The notes under the pieces are model-generated. The model searched no databases, was not told the origin of the DNA, and saw only the letters and a list, made by a program, of their open reading frames with translations. Shown piece by piece: positions 1 through 19,270 of a stretch of 64,000 nt of DNA. How positions within the stretch are numbered: the first letter of the stretch is position 1; each line of letters starts with the position of its first letter. Origin of the DNA: Hypomesus transpacificus. Its lineage: Eukaryota > Chordata > Actinopteri > Osmeriformes > Osmeridae. Location of the stretch: positions 248,001 through 312,000 of the forward strand of contig NC_061073.1 in assembly GCF_021917145.1 (NCBI RefSeq), written 5' to 3'. The position numbers and the translations under genes are program-made.

Positions 1-650
1 AGTTCATAATTTTACACTTTTACCGTCAATTCTACATTAAAAAGTCGAGCAGGGCAGCTTTCAAGAGATATGGGAATTCTGCTTTTAGTCAGCTGGTCCG
101 ATTATTTTTCTGATTTGTTTAAACTGGCAATCTGAGTGAGACTACATCCCAGTTACACTGTTTTGACGTTAGCCTCAGTCAGACTCGCTCACTGGCAGTG
201 TGCACAATGTTGTATTTCACTCCATTCTACACCAGAAACGTCAGGGAGGACTACCTAATGTAGATACGAGTCTGGTGAAGATAGCCAGAATCTCGGATTT
301 CTTTAACCTGTCTGTTTCATTCGTCATTTGCCTGAGAAAGCGACCTCCGTTAGCCAGGCTAGTTTTGCCCGATCACTTGGACAGGCTATTTAAGGGTATC
401 GGGGTCAAGTGACTTTTGTGCATAGACAAGTGAACGTAAATGTATTTGTCCAAAGGCCAAGAGCCTCAAAAAATTAATATCAAGCCCTGCAATCCAGTGG
501 CCAGAGATATATGATGACCTGAACGACACTCCAAGAGTAATAGAACGGGGAGAAGCTCGTCTTTTGCAACCCACATGCGCAGTTGAGCCTGCTTGACAGT
601 TGTGTGGCGCAGGGTGATAATTGGTCTATACCACCATGGCATCAACGCAT
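1..650. repeat. Interspersed repeat, copy A (pairs with 39240-39845)
   Basis: This non-coding stretch aligns by eye, in the same orientation and over nearly its full length, with 39240-39845. Shared stretches include AGTTCATAATTT near the start and TCACTCCA, GAAACGTCAGGGAGGACT and TTTTGCCCGATCACTTGG further in. The copies differ by scattered substitutions and short indels, so they are old copies of one dispersed element. I see no long reading frame and cannot assign a class. This copy lies in intron 1 of the TMEM106 gene. Confidence 0.7.
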
Positions 651-667
651 GGATTAGCGCGAGCTAC

Positions 668-881
668 CTGACGGGATGCGCCCGGTGCCCTGGCACGTCG
701 GGCAGGTGATGCTGTCTCTGCCGGTAAATTCCACATACGGGAACTGTGCGATGTCCTCTTGTCGGTCCAGCCCGTCTAGAGAGTCGTCGTCATCTTCCTT
801 GTCCCCGCTCTCCCGGCCCGTGACCCCGTTCTCTGGTAGCAACAGAAGGGCGCTGCCGCTACGGGACATGCGAGTCCCCAT
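668..881 (-). CDS. TMEM106 family lysosomal membrane protein, first coding exon (partial)
   Basis: The minus-strand exon starts at ATG 881 and ends at 668 in a CAG|GTAGC donor; all later exons lie beyond the window start. It encodes about 71 residues of the cytosolic N-terminus: an acidic Asp/Glu run, then [15 protein letters not shown] and [11 protein letters not shown]. This is the CxxC motif that precedes the single transmembrane segment in TMEM106 proteins, which are type II membrane proteins of late endosomes and lysosomes. The [17 protein letters not shown] wording is closest to TMEM106C, while [11 protein letters not shown] is as in TMEM106B, so I leave the paralogue open. The transmembrane and luminal parts are not in the window. 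The start is chosen because it is the first in-frame ATG and an N-terminal MG is usual in the family. Confidence 0.85.
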
Positions 882-3064
882 GTCTGCGCGCTGTCTCGCG
901 GGTGATCAGTCAGCACGCCACGAGCTGGTATCTAACCCTGCTGTCGAGCGGACACAAACCGTCACGTGCTCAGTCGCAGAATGCTGAAAGACCAATGCAA
1001 CATGCTGATTAAAATGGCAAAACTAGCTAAAGTAAAGTTCACGAGGTCACTGATACAAGCCAGCTGAGTCAGCACAATTACTCAGCCAATCTGTTAAGAT
1101 TTAGCAGCACAGTAACTTGGAAAGCTAGCTATCTAATGTCAGAAAGCATAACTCAACATGCGCATGTTCTTTTCAAACAAACCAGGGATCTTACCCTTGC
1201 CGTATACATATCCATGTAATGTAGCAGTTCTATATAAACCAGTGAAATTTGTATTGTGAAAACTCACTCCCGTTCTGTCTGTTGTTGTTCCGCTTTATTC
1301 CTCTACTTCCGGTGAGCTCCTACGTCACTTGTTACGATGTGTACTTCCATCCTCGACTATGTTTACCATAGTCTGACTGACTTCACTTTTTCACTAAAGT
1401 TAAAGAAGTGTGGGCTCTGAAGTAAAAAGCAGACATTACTACCTGTTTTAGCTGGTAACTGGACCTCACATCATATTAATACATTTATACATAAAGACAC
1501 TATTTCGTGTCTAAAGTGGACTATTTAGAACATCTTATATCATCTCATATATGGCCATGGGCGATCGGGAATTGTCTCTATTCACAACCATGTAGACATC
1601 GCTAACTCCCTCTGACTCATCCATAACGTACTTTTTTTCTAAATCTTTATAGCAAATGTGTTGAAACATTGTCAAAAATATTTTTATTCAACCTTTCGAA
1701 AACATTTCGGGGGGGGAATGTTCTTGCAATTTCTTAAAAAATATATATTTTTTCTACCTTTCTAAACTTTTTTGTTCAGACAGTGAAAGAAGAGAGGAGA
1801 ACCGAGAAGCATCAAACAGAGTAGATGAAAGCAGAACACAATAGTACAACTGAGTACAGTAGGGTATTGTAGTCATCATGAAGCACTCATCAATGATGCA
1901 AACGTTCGTTTAGAAAAATTAGCTTGTACTTTTTTTTTTTCCATCTTTCTTTTTTTTCCAGAAACTTTTTATCAAAAATATTTCTTTCTATAAGAAAAAG
2001 ATGTCAAAAAATAAATAGGGAAGTTAAGTACTGATACCAGAAAAATCTACTTTAGTACAGTAATGAAGTGTTTGTACTTCTTTACTTCCTATGTCTGCTG
2101 CTTTTTATATTCTATGCTAGTTTATTGTATTGATCAATGTATAATACAACATCTGTTCATGGATGGACATTCTCTAGTGATCAGCAGGCCCAAACGTAAT
2201 ACACAGATTTTTTCACATTTCCTGCGGTTATTCAGACTGAAAATCTGCGGACATCTGCAGATTTTCGCTAGCCTTCCTGTTCTGTTATCGGAGCGACCGA
2301 AGATGTTCCACAACAGTTTGACGGCAAACATGGTCGATTTAGCCTGACGTTGTCATACTCATAATTCTAGTCAGAATATGAGTCTGAAAACTCTCCGTTG
2401 GGCTGTGACTATGGGGCGTGTTTCAACCGAACTCGTAAAACAAATACCTCTTCGCTCAATTGGATACACCTACAACCAATCAGAGCAACGTAATATGTTG
2501 TCTGTTGAAAACAAATTCAAACCAAGGGCTCTTTCGTGACGTTGTTGATTACGTTACTGTTGATCATCTGTCCATCATCGTATAAAGCCCGCCCTGGCAA
2601 TTTCATTGGTCCGCCCAGATCCTGGTTTTATATAGTTGTTCCCAATATGAGACCCTCCAGACCCAACTTTTTTTGTGGGCGGGGAGAAGTTGGGCTGGCA
2701 GCCAGGCAAGTCGATTGAATGTTAACAGACTTTGGAAAAACGTATTGATCCATCCTCATAAAGATCGGCTGAAAACTCCCTGGCCCTGTCTCTTGCTGTA
2801 ATTTGGGTCGATAAGTGTTTCCTTTTCAATTCTCAGAATTTTTGGCTAACGTTTTAATGATAGAGACGTAATATGAGTTGAAAAGTGTATTTACATTTTG
2901 CCTCAGACCAATGCGTTCTACTTGAAAATCCGCGGGTTTTCGTCTGAATTCTGCGCCCGCGTATTCCGTTTGGGCCTGGTGATCAGTAACACATGGCAGA
3001 TACGTTTAACACGTTCAGTCAGTGTAAATAAAAGATACCAAGACTTATCTTTCATGACATTCTC
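882..3064. other. Intergenic, repeat-rich; upstream of TMEM106, downstream of the PTB gene
   Basis: No gene is seen. About 882-1300 should hold the TMEM106 promoter and 5' UTR. Positions 1430-2050 resemble, in inverse orientation, 13080-13640, and part resembles 55690-55860 (shared TTCAGACAGTGAAAG-like and AGAGTA/CAGAGTACAGTAG stretches), so this is a dispersed repeat. Positions 2165-2260 and 2900-2995 are inverted relative to each other (TGATCA.CAGGCCCAAACG on opposite strands) and bracket the TIR element at 2340-2707, suggesting one element nested inside another. Confidence 0.6.
2340..2707. mobile_element. Non-autonomous TIR element, copy 1 (TAGCCTGNC termini)
   Basis: It starts TAGCCTGACG and ends CAGCCAGGC. 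The same sequence occurs at 59559-60339 (longest copy) and, 5'-truncated, at 33158-33453. Flanking sequences TGGTCGATT (2331-2339) and AAGTCGATT (2708-2716) match at 7 of 9 bases, consistent with a 9-bp target-site duplication. Internal landmarks shared by the copies are GTTACTGTTGATCATCTGTC and AAAGCCCGCCCTG. There is no coding capacity here. Confidence 0.7.
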
Positions 3065-3070
3065 TTTATT
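3065..3070 (-). promoter_or_regulatory. Polyadenylation signal AATAAA of the PTB-domain gene
   Basis: The minus strand reads AATAAA 11 bases after the stop codon of the PTB adaptor. It supports 3082 as the end of the coding sequence and a very short 3' UTR. Confidence 0.6.
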
Positions 3071-3081
3071 CAGTCACATGA

Positions 3082-5874
3082 CTATATCTTCTTCTGCCTT
3101 GAATCATTGTCTTCCTCAGTGGGCCTGTGCAAGAAGATAGGATCAACATCACTTGTATGTGTTTGTGTGTGTATGAGTGTGTGCGTGTGTGTGTATGACT
3201 CACCTCTCCTGCTTGTGCTGCCAGTCTCTTCTTCAGCTCAGCGTTCTCCCTCTGGAGGACCTTGTTCTGGAGAAGAGGATGACACTGCCTTAACCCTGCC
3301 ACAACCCTCTCCTAACCCTGCCTTAACCCTCTCCTAACCCTGCCTTAACCCTGCCACAACTCTCTCCTAACCCTGCCACAACCCTCTCCTAACCCTGCCA
3401 CAACCCTGCCACAACCCTCTCCTAACCCTGCCACAACCCTCTCCTAACCCTGCCACAACCCTCTCCTAACCCTGCCACAACCCTCTCCTAACCCTGCCAC
3501 AACCCTCTCCAAACCCATTACTTTTAGATTGCATTTATGCATTTAGCAGCCGCTTTTATCCAAAGCGACTTCCAAGGGAGAGCTTTGCAAAAGTGCATAG
3601 GTCACTGATCATTACAACGAGGTAGCCCCAAACATTGCAAGCAGCTAAAACATGAAGCATACATTGTGAAAAACCAAATAAGTGCCAAAGGGAAGAACCA
3701 TAAGAGCATGCAGTTAAACAAGTTACAATTAAACAACATGAAACTCAAGAAGTGCAAGTACAATTAAATAACATGAAACCCAAAAAGTGCAAGAGGGTAC
3801 CTGTAGTAGAAGAACTATCAACAGTAAAATATTTCACAGCGAGTACAAAGGTTTAAATCCGTTATAATTAACCAACAAGAGCAACAAGTCTCTCAATAAG
3901 AGTCATTGTGAACCTTGAGGAAACTAACATCAGGTCCAGCCAAGCATTCCTAAGTGCCTCACTAACCCTGCCATAACCCTCTCCTAACCCTGCCATAACC
4001 CTCTCCTAACCCTGCCATAACCCTCTCCTAACCCTGCCATGACCCTCTCCTAACCCTGCCATAACCCTCTCCTAACCCTGCCATAACCCTCTCTTAACCC
4101 TGCCATAACCCTCTCCTAACCCTGCCATAACCCTCTTACTTTCATCAAGAGTTTCCAGCCCTCTTCCTCTCTCCTGTAGAGAGCTGTCCTCCCTGACCAG
4201 CCCTCATCCTCTCTCCTGTAGAGAGCTGTCCTCCCTGACCAGCCCTCATCCTCTCTCCTGTAGAGAGCTGTCCTCCCTGACCAGCCCTCATCCTCTCTCC
4301 TGTAGAGAGCTGTCCTCCCTGACCAGCCCCCTTCCTCTCTCCTGTAGAGAGCTGTCCTCCCTGACCAGCCCTCATCCTCTCTCCTGTAGAGAGCTGTCCT
4401 CCCTGACCAGCCCTCATCCTCTCTCCTGTAGAGAGCTGTCCTCCCTGACCAGCCCTCTTCCTCTCTCCTGTAGAGAGCTGTCCTCCCTGACCAGCCCCCT
4501 TCCTCTCTCCTGTAGAGAGCTGTCCTCCCTGACCAGATCACAATGCCAGGCTCCCTCTGCTCTCTTCTGCTTCTAGAACCACATGCTCTGCTTCTAGAAC
4601 CACACGCTCTGGTTGTAGGACCAGCCTTGTGTTCTGGTTCTAGAACCTTGAGTTCTGGTCAGAGAAGGTTAGGTAAGGGAGGGTCAGAGAAGGTTAGGGT
4701 GGGTTAGGGTTTGACCCACCTTGTGTCTTAGGGCCTCCACAACCATGTCCTGCCCCCCCGGTATGCTCTGCCCCCTCTGGGAGGCCAGGAAGGCATCTCC
4801 TATGATGGATACCAGCAGGGGGGTCTGGGGGGGGAGGTCATCACAAGACTGAATTAATCCGTGGGCAGAATTCTCCCTGTACACTGTAGCTGTTAGCCAA
4901 CTCAGCGAGCAGATGTTATAGCTAGTAGCTGAACAGTGCTGGGGATCAACACTCACAAACTTGCTGCTCTGGAGAAGGTAGCAGTGGTAGGAGTCTGCTG
5001 CTGGGTGTCTGGCCACAAAGCCCAACACTTTGGGGGAGGAAGGGAGGACGCCACAGAAGGAGACAGACAGGAGGGGGCATGTGTACAGCATGAACTGGGG
5101 GGAAGGAAAGATGGCGGTAGGGAAGGATGGAGGGAGGGAAGAGGGGGAAGAAGAGATCAGAGGAAGAGAAGGTGAAAGACAGAGAAAGAAAGTTATAATC
5201 ATTTCTGGATTTTATTTCTGGTTTCACACAGCTGGCCACACTCTTCAGGCAGAAGACCACACCTGTTTCCCATCTAGCCACACCCCTCACCTTGGACTTG
5301 TGCTCCAGGATGTCGATGCTGCTCCCAGACAGGAACAGACACACCTTACTCTTCTTCTGCAGTTTCTCAGTAGAATCTCTCTCTGGAGTCTAAAAAGGAA
5401 AGGGTTTGCATATTCCCATCATGTTTGTGTGTGTGTGTATGTATAGTTGTGCGTGTTTGTGGTTTGTGTGTTTGTGTATGTAGGTATAGTTGTGTGTGTG
5501 TATATATGTGTGTGTTTGTCTATGTATAGTTGTGTGTGTGTATATATATATGTGTGTGTATATGTGTGTCTACGTATAGTTGTGTGTGTGTGTATATATA
5601 TATGTGTGTGTATATGTGCATGTATGTATAGTTGTGTGTGTCCCAGAGAGGGCACCTTCAGGCTGTGCCACGCCTCAGTCAGGATCTGCATTCCATCCGG
5701 TCGTAACACCTCCACACGCCCTAGGAACTACACACGCACACCACACACTGATAAATAGCTGCATGGATTAACTCAGAATCTCTACTAATGTTTCCTTGTG
5801 AGCAGAGTGACTCATGATGTTGTCACCTTCACAGAGAAGGAGATCTCCTTATCCTCATCAGACACGTCACTCAT
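3082..5874 (-). CDS. Small PTB/PID-domain adaptor protein, GULP1-like, 185 aa
   Basis: Exons on minus: 5874-5827, 5727-5656, 5389-5291, 5094-4957, 4824-4720, 3266-3204, 3114-3082. All have GT donors and AG acceptors, all junctions are in phase 0, and the sum is 185 codons plus TAG. The start is the only ATG before an acidic leader (MSDVSDEDK). Residues ~10-150 read as a phosphotyrosine-binding fold: SFSVKFLGRVEVLRPDG (strand 1), LTEAWHSLK (helix), VCLFLSGSSIDIL, LLSVSFCG, KVLGFVARHPAADSYHCYLL and SIIGDAFLASQ (C-terminal helix). A short coiled coil follows (LQRENAELKKRLAAQ). The order PTB then coiled coil resembles GULP1/CED-6, and GFVARHP resembles the JIP PTB, but the protein ends soon after, so it lacks the long GULP1 tail. 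PTB domains bind NPxY tails of membrane receptors; the partner here is unknown. The last exon is the least certain. Confidence 0.68.
3288..3514. repeat. 22-bp minisatellite, left block
   Basis: Tandem units of the type AACCCTGCCACAACCCTCTCCT, about ten copies, in the intron between exons 5 and 6 of the PTB gene. A related block continues at 3962-4136 with CCATAAC in place of CCACAAC. A dispersed repeat separates the two. Confidence 0.85.
3516..3960 (-). mobile_element. SINE-like element splitting the 22-bp minisatellite
   Basis: On the minus strand the element ends in CTTGGAAGTCGCTTTGGATA then AAAGCGGCTGCTAAATGCAT, the 3' tail motif shared by many teleost SINEs and matched at 34030-34108 on plus. 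It sits between two blocks of one minisatellite, so it inserted after the array existed. I do not see a clean tRNA-like head, so it may be a truncated SINE or another element that shares the tail. Confidence 0.55.
3962..4136. repeat. 22-bp minisatellite, right block
   Basis: About eight copies of AACCCTGCCATAACCCTCTCCT. The block is homogeneous for the CCATAAC variant, unlike the left block, so the two have drifted or homogenised separately since the insertion between them. Confidence 0.85.
4150..4538. repeat. 42-bp minisatellite in the PTB gene intron
   Basis: About nine units of 42 bp, each containing TCTCTCCTGTAGAGAGCTGT then CCTCCCTGACCAGCCC. The unit length is a multiple of three, so all frames stay open and give an apparent minus-strand protein of WSGRTALYRREE repeats. 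I treat that as an artefact. CTCTCTACAG in each minus-strand unit looks like a splice acceptor. The array lies between coding exons 5 and 6. Confidence 0.9.
5410..5642. repeat. TG/TA microsatellite with TATAGTTGTGTG units
   Basis: Dinucleotide-rich tract with repeated TGTATAGTTGTGTGTG blocks in intron 2 of the PTB gene, ending 14 bp before the exon 2 donor. Confidence 0.9.
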
Positions 5875-6199
5875 CTTCTCTCTTCTGAGGAGCCTGGACC
5901 ACACCACACAAGCACAGACCAGCACAACAGCTATTATAACCAGCACAGCCTCATCAATAATTAGTACAAAACTACAAAGTAATGTTTTACCTGGTGAATT
6001 ATGGTCATTTTGAAAAACGAATTCAAATGACCACCACAACCCTAACTCTACTAATGGTGTTTAGTGATGTCTAGAACAGTAGACCAACACAGTAGGCATG
6101 GGCCGGTATCAGATTTTGACGGTATAACCTTGAGAAAAAATACCACGGTTTCACAATATCGCTGCTCTTCTCCCTATACACCAACAGCTGCACCTCCAG

Positions 6200-7142
6200 C
6201 TGTACACCACCCTCATGGGGCTCACCTCTGGTGGAGACGAGTCTGATTATAGGTGGGAAGCAGACAACCTGGTGACCTGGTGCAGCCAGAACAACCTAGA
6301 GCTCAATGCTCTCAAGACAGTGGAGATGGTTGTGGACTTCAGGAAGAACACAGCCCCACTCACCCCCATCAACCTGTGTGACTCCCCAGTCAACACTGTG
6401 TACTCCAATGTACTCCATTGTACTCCACTTAGGTTAGAATAGGTTATAGGGTTGAAACAGGTTTCTTGTGCATTTAGGGTTAGTATAACGTACTATCTAT
6501 TGTTATCTGTAATTTAGGAAGTTTTAGTATTAGGGTTAGTATAGTTGATATTTATTGCTATCTGTATATGTAGGAAGTTTCACTTATTTAAGCTCAGCAT
6601 TGATGTAAATTGTGTTCTGTGTACTTATATGTTATGTTATGCCAGGTGCTTGCGTGGTCTTGTCTTAAGAATTTCAGTGCCCAGTCTAACGTTGTGTTGT
6701 TCTGTGTACCTGATAAATAAATAAAAAAGACTTGAACTGTGGAGTCCTTCCGCTTCCTGGGCACTATCCTCTCCCAGGACCTCAAGTGGGAACTAAACAT
6801 CTGCTGTTGGCCTCCTCAACAAGGCCTAGTGTTCACACTGACTTTAATGACTTCATGTCTTAAAACAATTGCATTTGCACTACTTCACAATTTGTGTAAT
6901 ATTTGTATTTTATATTGTATTTTATACTGTAAATTGGCAACTTATATTTTATGGCAACTTATATTTTATATTTTAAATGTATTCCACTTAGTATTGCTAG
7001 TTTATGTATCCTTAGTATAGTTAGACCATATAGCTAAATTTAAGATTCCTATATTTTTATTGTATGCACCTTCCTGCCAAAGCAAATTCCTTGTCTGTGC
7101 AAACTTTCATGGCGAATAAATCCCTTTCTGATTCTGAAAATA
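6200..7142 (+). mobile_element. Non-LTR retrotransposon fragment (Rex1/CR1-like), interrupted by a second LINE 3' end
   Basis: 6240-6405 translates to a reverse-transcriptase C-terminal piece (DNLVTWCSQNNLELNALKT, VDFRKNTAP). The same protein resumes at about 6738 with ESFRFLGTILSQDLKWE. Between them, 6415-6735 is a foreign 3' end: its last ~125 bases, TGTGTACTTATATGTTATGT to AAAAGACTTGAACTG, recur at 24838-24975. The outer element ends near 7142 with a tail of the type AATAAATCCCTTTCTGATTC, characteristic of Rex1-like elements. Both copies are dead: no continuous frame, and the endonuclease and catalytic core are missing. Confidence 0.7.
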
Positions 7143-7161
7143 TTTTTGTTTCACACAATAT

Positions 7162-7283
7162 GGGGTCAGATGGTTGAGCGGTTAAGGAATCGGGCTATTA
7201 ATCAGTAGGTTGCCGGTTCGATTCCCGGCTGTGCAATGACGTTGGGTCCTTGGGCAAGGCACTTCACCCTACTTGCCTCGGGG
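7162..7283 (+). mobile_element. tRNA-derived SINE, 5' portion
   Basis: It carries a Pol III A box (TGGTTGAGCGG) and B box (GGTTCGATTCC), 39 bp apart as in a tRNA(Leu/Ser)-like head, followed by the body CCTTGGGCAAGGCACTTCAC. The 3' tail is missing; the copy stops at CCTCGGGGCC. The full-length reference copy in this window is 54066-54256. Confidence 0.85.
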
Positions 7284-7470
7284 CCCGGTCATGCGTTTAC
7301 ACTGCAGCGTTTTTTAACGCTCTGCACCGCTGGCCTTCCCACAGTGCACCACGCTCGGGGGCGTGTTAGAAAAATTAATACAGAGTTGTAGTTCTCTAAG
7401 GTCACTGTTGTAGTTTGTGTAAAACGGTGTCATGGACAAGTGTGCAGACTTGGGTTCATGTACTTACAAT

Positions 7471-7611
7471 GGCCGGGTTTCCCAGATTCGTTAAGAAGCT
7501 CTTAACGCTAAGAGCGTCTTAAGAACGTTCCAAGGATGCTCTCGAACGCTCTTAGAACGTTCTTAAGATCTTAGCGTTAAGAGCTTCTTAACGAATCTGG
7601 GAAACCCGGCC
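7471..7611. mobile_element. Palindromic fold-back element (MITE), 141 bp
   Basis: The left arm GGCCGGGTTTCCCAGATTCG continues through TTAAGAAGCTCTTAACGCTA, and its reverse complement closes the element. Only a short central part around 7530-7545 is unpaired. AAT lies on both flanks (7468-7470 and 7612-7614), fitting a 3-bp target duplication as in PIF/Harbinger MITEs. Each arm itself contains smaller palindromes (TTAAGAAGCTCTTAA). There is no coding capacity. Confidence 0.85.
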
Positions 7612-7699
7612 AATATCGATCATTATTGATAGGTGCTCCTGTCTCGATCAAAATACAGATTTTACACAGCATGATGCAAGGAATCAGATACGCTGACTA

Positions 7700-8378
7700 A
7701 ATGTTGCATGATCTTGTCAACTAGGCTGTAGTACCGCACTTCATACATTTTTCCAGTAACATTCGCTAGGTTATGGCCACTACACATTTACTGTATGGCT
7801 TGCGAGTGACTGTCAACCTGCATTTCAACTTTGAATGTCAATCGTGTGCCGAACTAGACTAGAACGTGAACTAGACTAGCTAGACTACTGTAGTGTGCAG
7901 CTAGCACAGAAGAAAGTTAGAGCTACGTAGCTAGCTAATGTGACGAGACTGAATTTAACACACCAGGGAGACCGACAACCTCAGCAACCCTGCGCCAGGT
8001 ATATATTTTTTGTTAAGGTCTCTTTAATCGTACAGAGGCGTATAAAACAAGACTGGGTGTATAGACAGATATAGGATACGTTTCTCCTGCATCTTGGAAC
8101 CTAGAAAATGCATACAATGTGTTAATGCATCGATATAGTTTAGAGGTCATTGCAATTTCCCTTCTTTTGAGACTTTTTACTAACCCTACTTCACCAAATA
8201 AAAACTGTTTTCATTTTTTAATCTGTTTATCAATGTAACACATCCAGCAATGATAAGGGATTGTTTCCAGGTTCCTGAGGGTGTTGGAGACAGACCGGAG
8301 CAGTGAAGTGAACAACACAAACACCCCCCTCTCTCTCACACATACACAAACACTCCCCCCCCCCCCCCCCCCCCATCT

Positions 8379-8441
<63 letters not shown>

Positions 8442-9178
8442 CTCTCTCTCTCACAAACTCACTCACACATACACTCAAAAATTTATATACACACACCATC
8501 TCTATCTCTCACATCCCCCTCACTCTCTTTCTCCCACCTGTCGGTTCCAGCTGGTAGGATTGTCCTTCCTGTTCGTCACTTGGTAGCTGTTGATAAATCA
8601 ACTTGCATAGTCTTCATTTAGCAAAAGCTTTAATCCGAAACTACACATAAATAGCTCATAAAGAAAGTACAGATCATAGTAACAGTATTTTATTGGTAAG
8701 AGTCTGTTTCCAAACAGTTCAAAACAACCGAACCAGAAGCGTAAACGTACCTGTGTGACTGTAGAAGAGATCTGGGGATGTGGCTCCTGGGTAAAGTCTG
8801 GAATAGGTAATGTTTAACCAGGAGACACTTCCTTATTACTCCTAGCTGATAAAGATCTCACAATGGGGAAATAACACTCAGAATATTGTTAACTGATGTT
8901 TGTGTTTATTTATCATTGTTGTTGACACAGTGAGATCATACAGGTTGTACATACATGGTTCTGACATCCTCTCTACAAGGATCTCTAGCAACATGATGAT
9001 GATGATGAAGGTAATAACATAAGTGTGTTCCTTCACGATGGAGGGAGGGGGGTGCTGGGGGGAGAGGGTCCCAGTTCAGATGTTGAGGAGAGATAGGGGG
9101 AGGAGAGATAGGAAATGATAACAGGAGAGGGAGAGATTATTTGTAATCTTAACTTCAGTGAAGGGACCAATCAGCAGC
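7700..9178. other. Intergenic and sars1 3' flank with C-run/CA microsatellite
   Basis: No gene is seen from 7615 to about 8900. 8355-8440 is a C homopolymer followed by about 25 CA units, flanked by CTCTCTCACACA. 8900-9178 is probably sars1 3' UTR; TTTATT at 8912-8917 gives AATAAA on minus. 9000-9178 is GA-rich. Confidence 0.6.
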
Positions 9179-17825
<8,647 letters not shown>

Positions 17826-18970
17826 GATTGCACGTTGGTGCGTCTGCTCACGAGAGAACCGAGAGCGGAAAGAGAGGAGCCGGTGAGAAACGTAGTCGTT
17901 CTGGCAAGCCAATCAAAATGTTTTTTGTTTTGACTTACGGAATTTTATTTTCGGGTTGACTACTACAGACAGGATTTTATCATGAACACTTGTTGAGAAA
18001 GACTGCTTTAGTGCCAGGCGGAAGGCTCTTTCTTTACAAGTCTTAAACAAATATATAAACTGTAAAATCTATATAACGCAAGGAATCGCTTTTTGTGAGT
18101 GTGTGGCTGTTTGTATGAAAGTAGCCTAGTGTGGGTGCAAGTTATGGGTTTTTAGTGTTACCATTAGCTTGAGAAACGGGCTAGTGCAAAGTGGGAATTT
18201 TACAGTTGTCCAGGACCCAAGGACGTGCGGTTGAAGTTGTTTGGAGGAGCGATTTGCGTTTCCGAAAAAAAAATATGGTTAAAAGATTACCATGTTGCAG
18301 CATGAGTAGGCCTACTTCATGCAAAATAAAGATCATGAATGGATGATGGGACTAAGAAGGATACAGATTGGAAGGAGACGAGAGCCATGTATTCAGTTCC
18401 ACGTCATAAGCAATTGATAATATAGGAAACAAGAGACAGTTGGATGCATGTTCAAAAGCATGGACAATTTGTTCATGAGAATGAGTAGGCCTAATTTCTT
18501 TTATGAAATGCATAAATTACTACATGATGTGGAGGATGAACAAGTAGTTTGAGGATGTAAATTGTGGTCTGAGACATGTAGACCAACACCAACCGAGAGC
18601 TGCATCACAGGCACTGCATCACATGCACAAACATCCCAAGCACTGCATCACAGGCACAAACATCACAAGCACTGCATCACAGGCACAAACATCACAAGCA
18701 CTGCATCACAGGCACAAACATCACAAGCACTTCATCACAGGCACAAACATCCCAAGCACTGCACTATTTATAATCTGAGACGTCAGCTGAATGAGGTTGT
18801 CTCGTCACTGGTAACAAGACATGTCAAGACACATTGTGCCTCTAAATTAGTAGCTTTATTATTTTACTTGATTGAAGATAAGGCATGGTCACTTATCCAA
18901 CACACCCAACACATTATTATGTTTCCCAAATACAAACAAAAATATACTTTTTAATGTAACAAAGGTGAAG
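17826..18970. other. sars1 promoter side and intergenic, with a ~29-bp minisatellite
   Basis: 17826-17950 should hold the sars1 5' UTR and promoter. 18595-18765 is a minisatellite of about five units containing GCACTGCATCACAGGCACAA then ACATCACAA. The rest shows no gene, only A/T-rich unique sequence. Confidence 0.6.
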
Positions 18971-19270
18971 GTGTTCGTTTGCAAGTTGAACTGTTTCCTG
19001 TCTGACGACCTACCGCGCTGCACCTGAGCTGCTCCAAACTTTTCCCAAACTTTTTTGTCTTGTTTATTGCTATATTTTATATATTACTTCATTTATTCAT
19101 TTATTGTGTCGTTACCGATGTAATCTATACATCTACTGTCTCAATTATAGGTTTACTCGGCACGGCTTTTTTCCTTGGAGCTCGACGCTACTGTTCCTGT
19201 TGAACTAGCCAATTCAACGTTCTGACGAATTATCTTGGCTGGCATAAACTATTAACGTAAGTTAATTATA

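Noticed and set aside
3066-3302. A bZIP protein from the KVLQRENAELKKRLA exon
   Set aside because: The exon is in phase with a PTB-domain gene and has no basic DNA-binding region before it; it is that gene's coiled coil.
4116-4541. WSGRTALYRREE repeat protein on minus
   Set aside because: A 42-bp intronic array in the PTB gene; no homologous protein is recognised and no acceptor or donor frames it.
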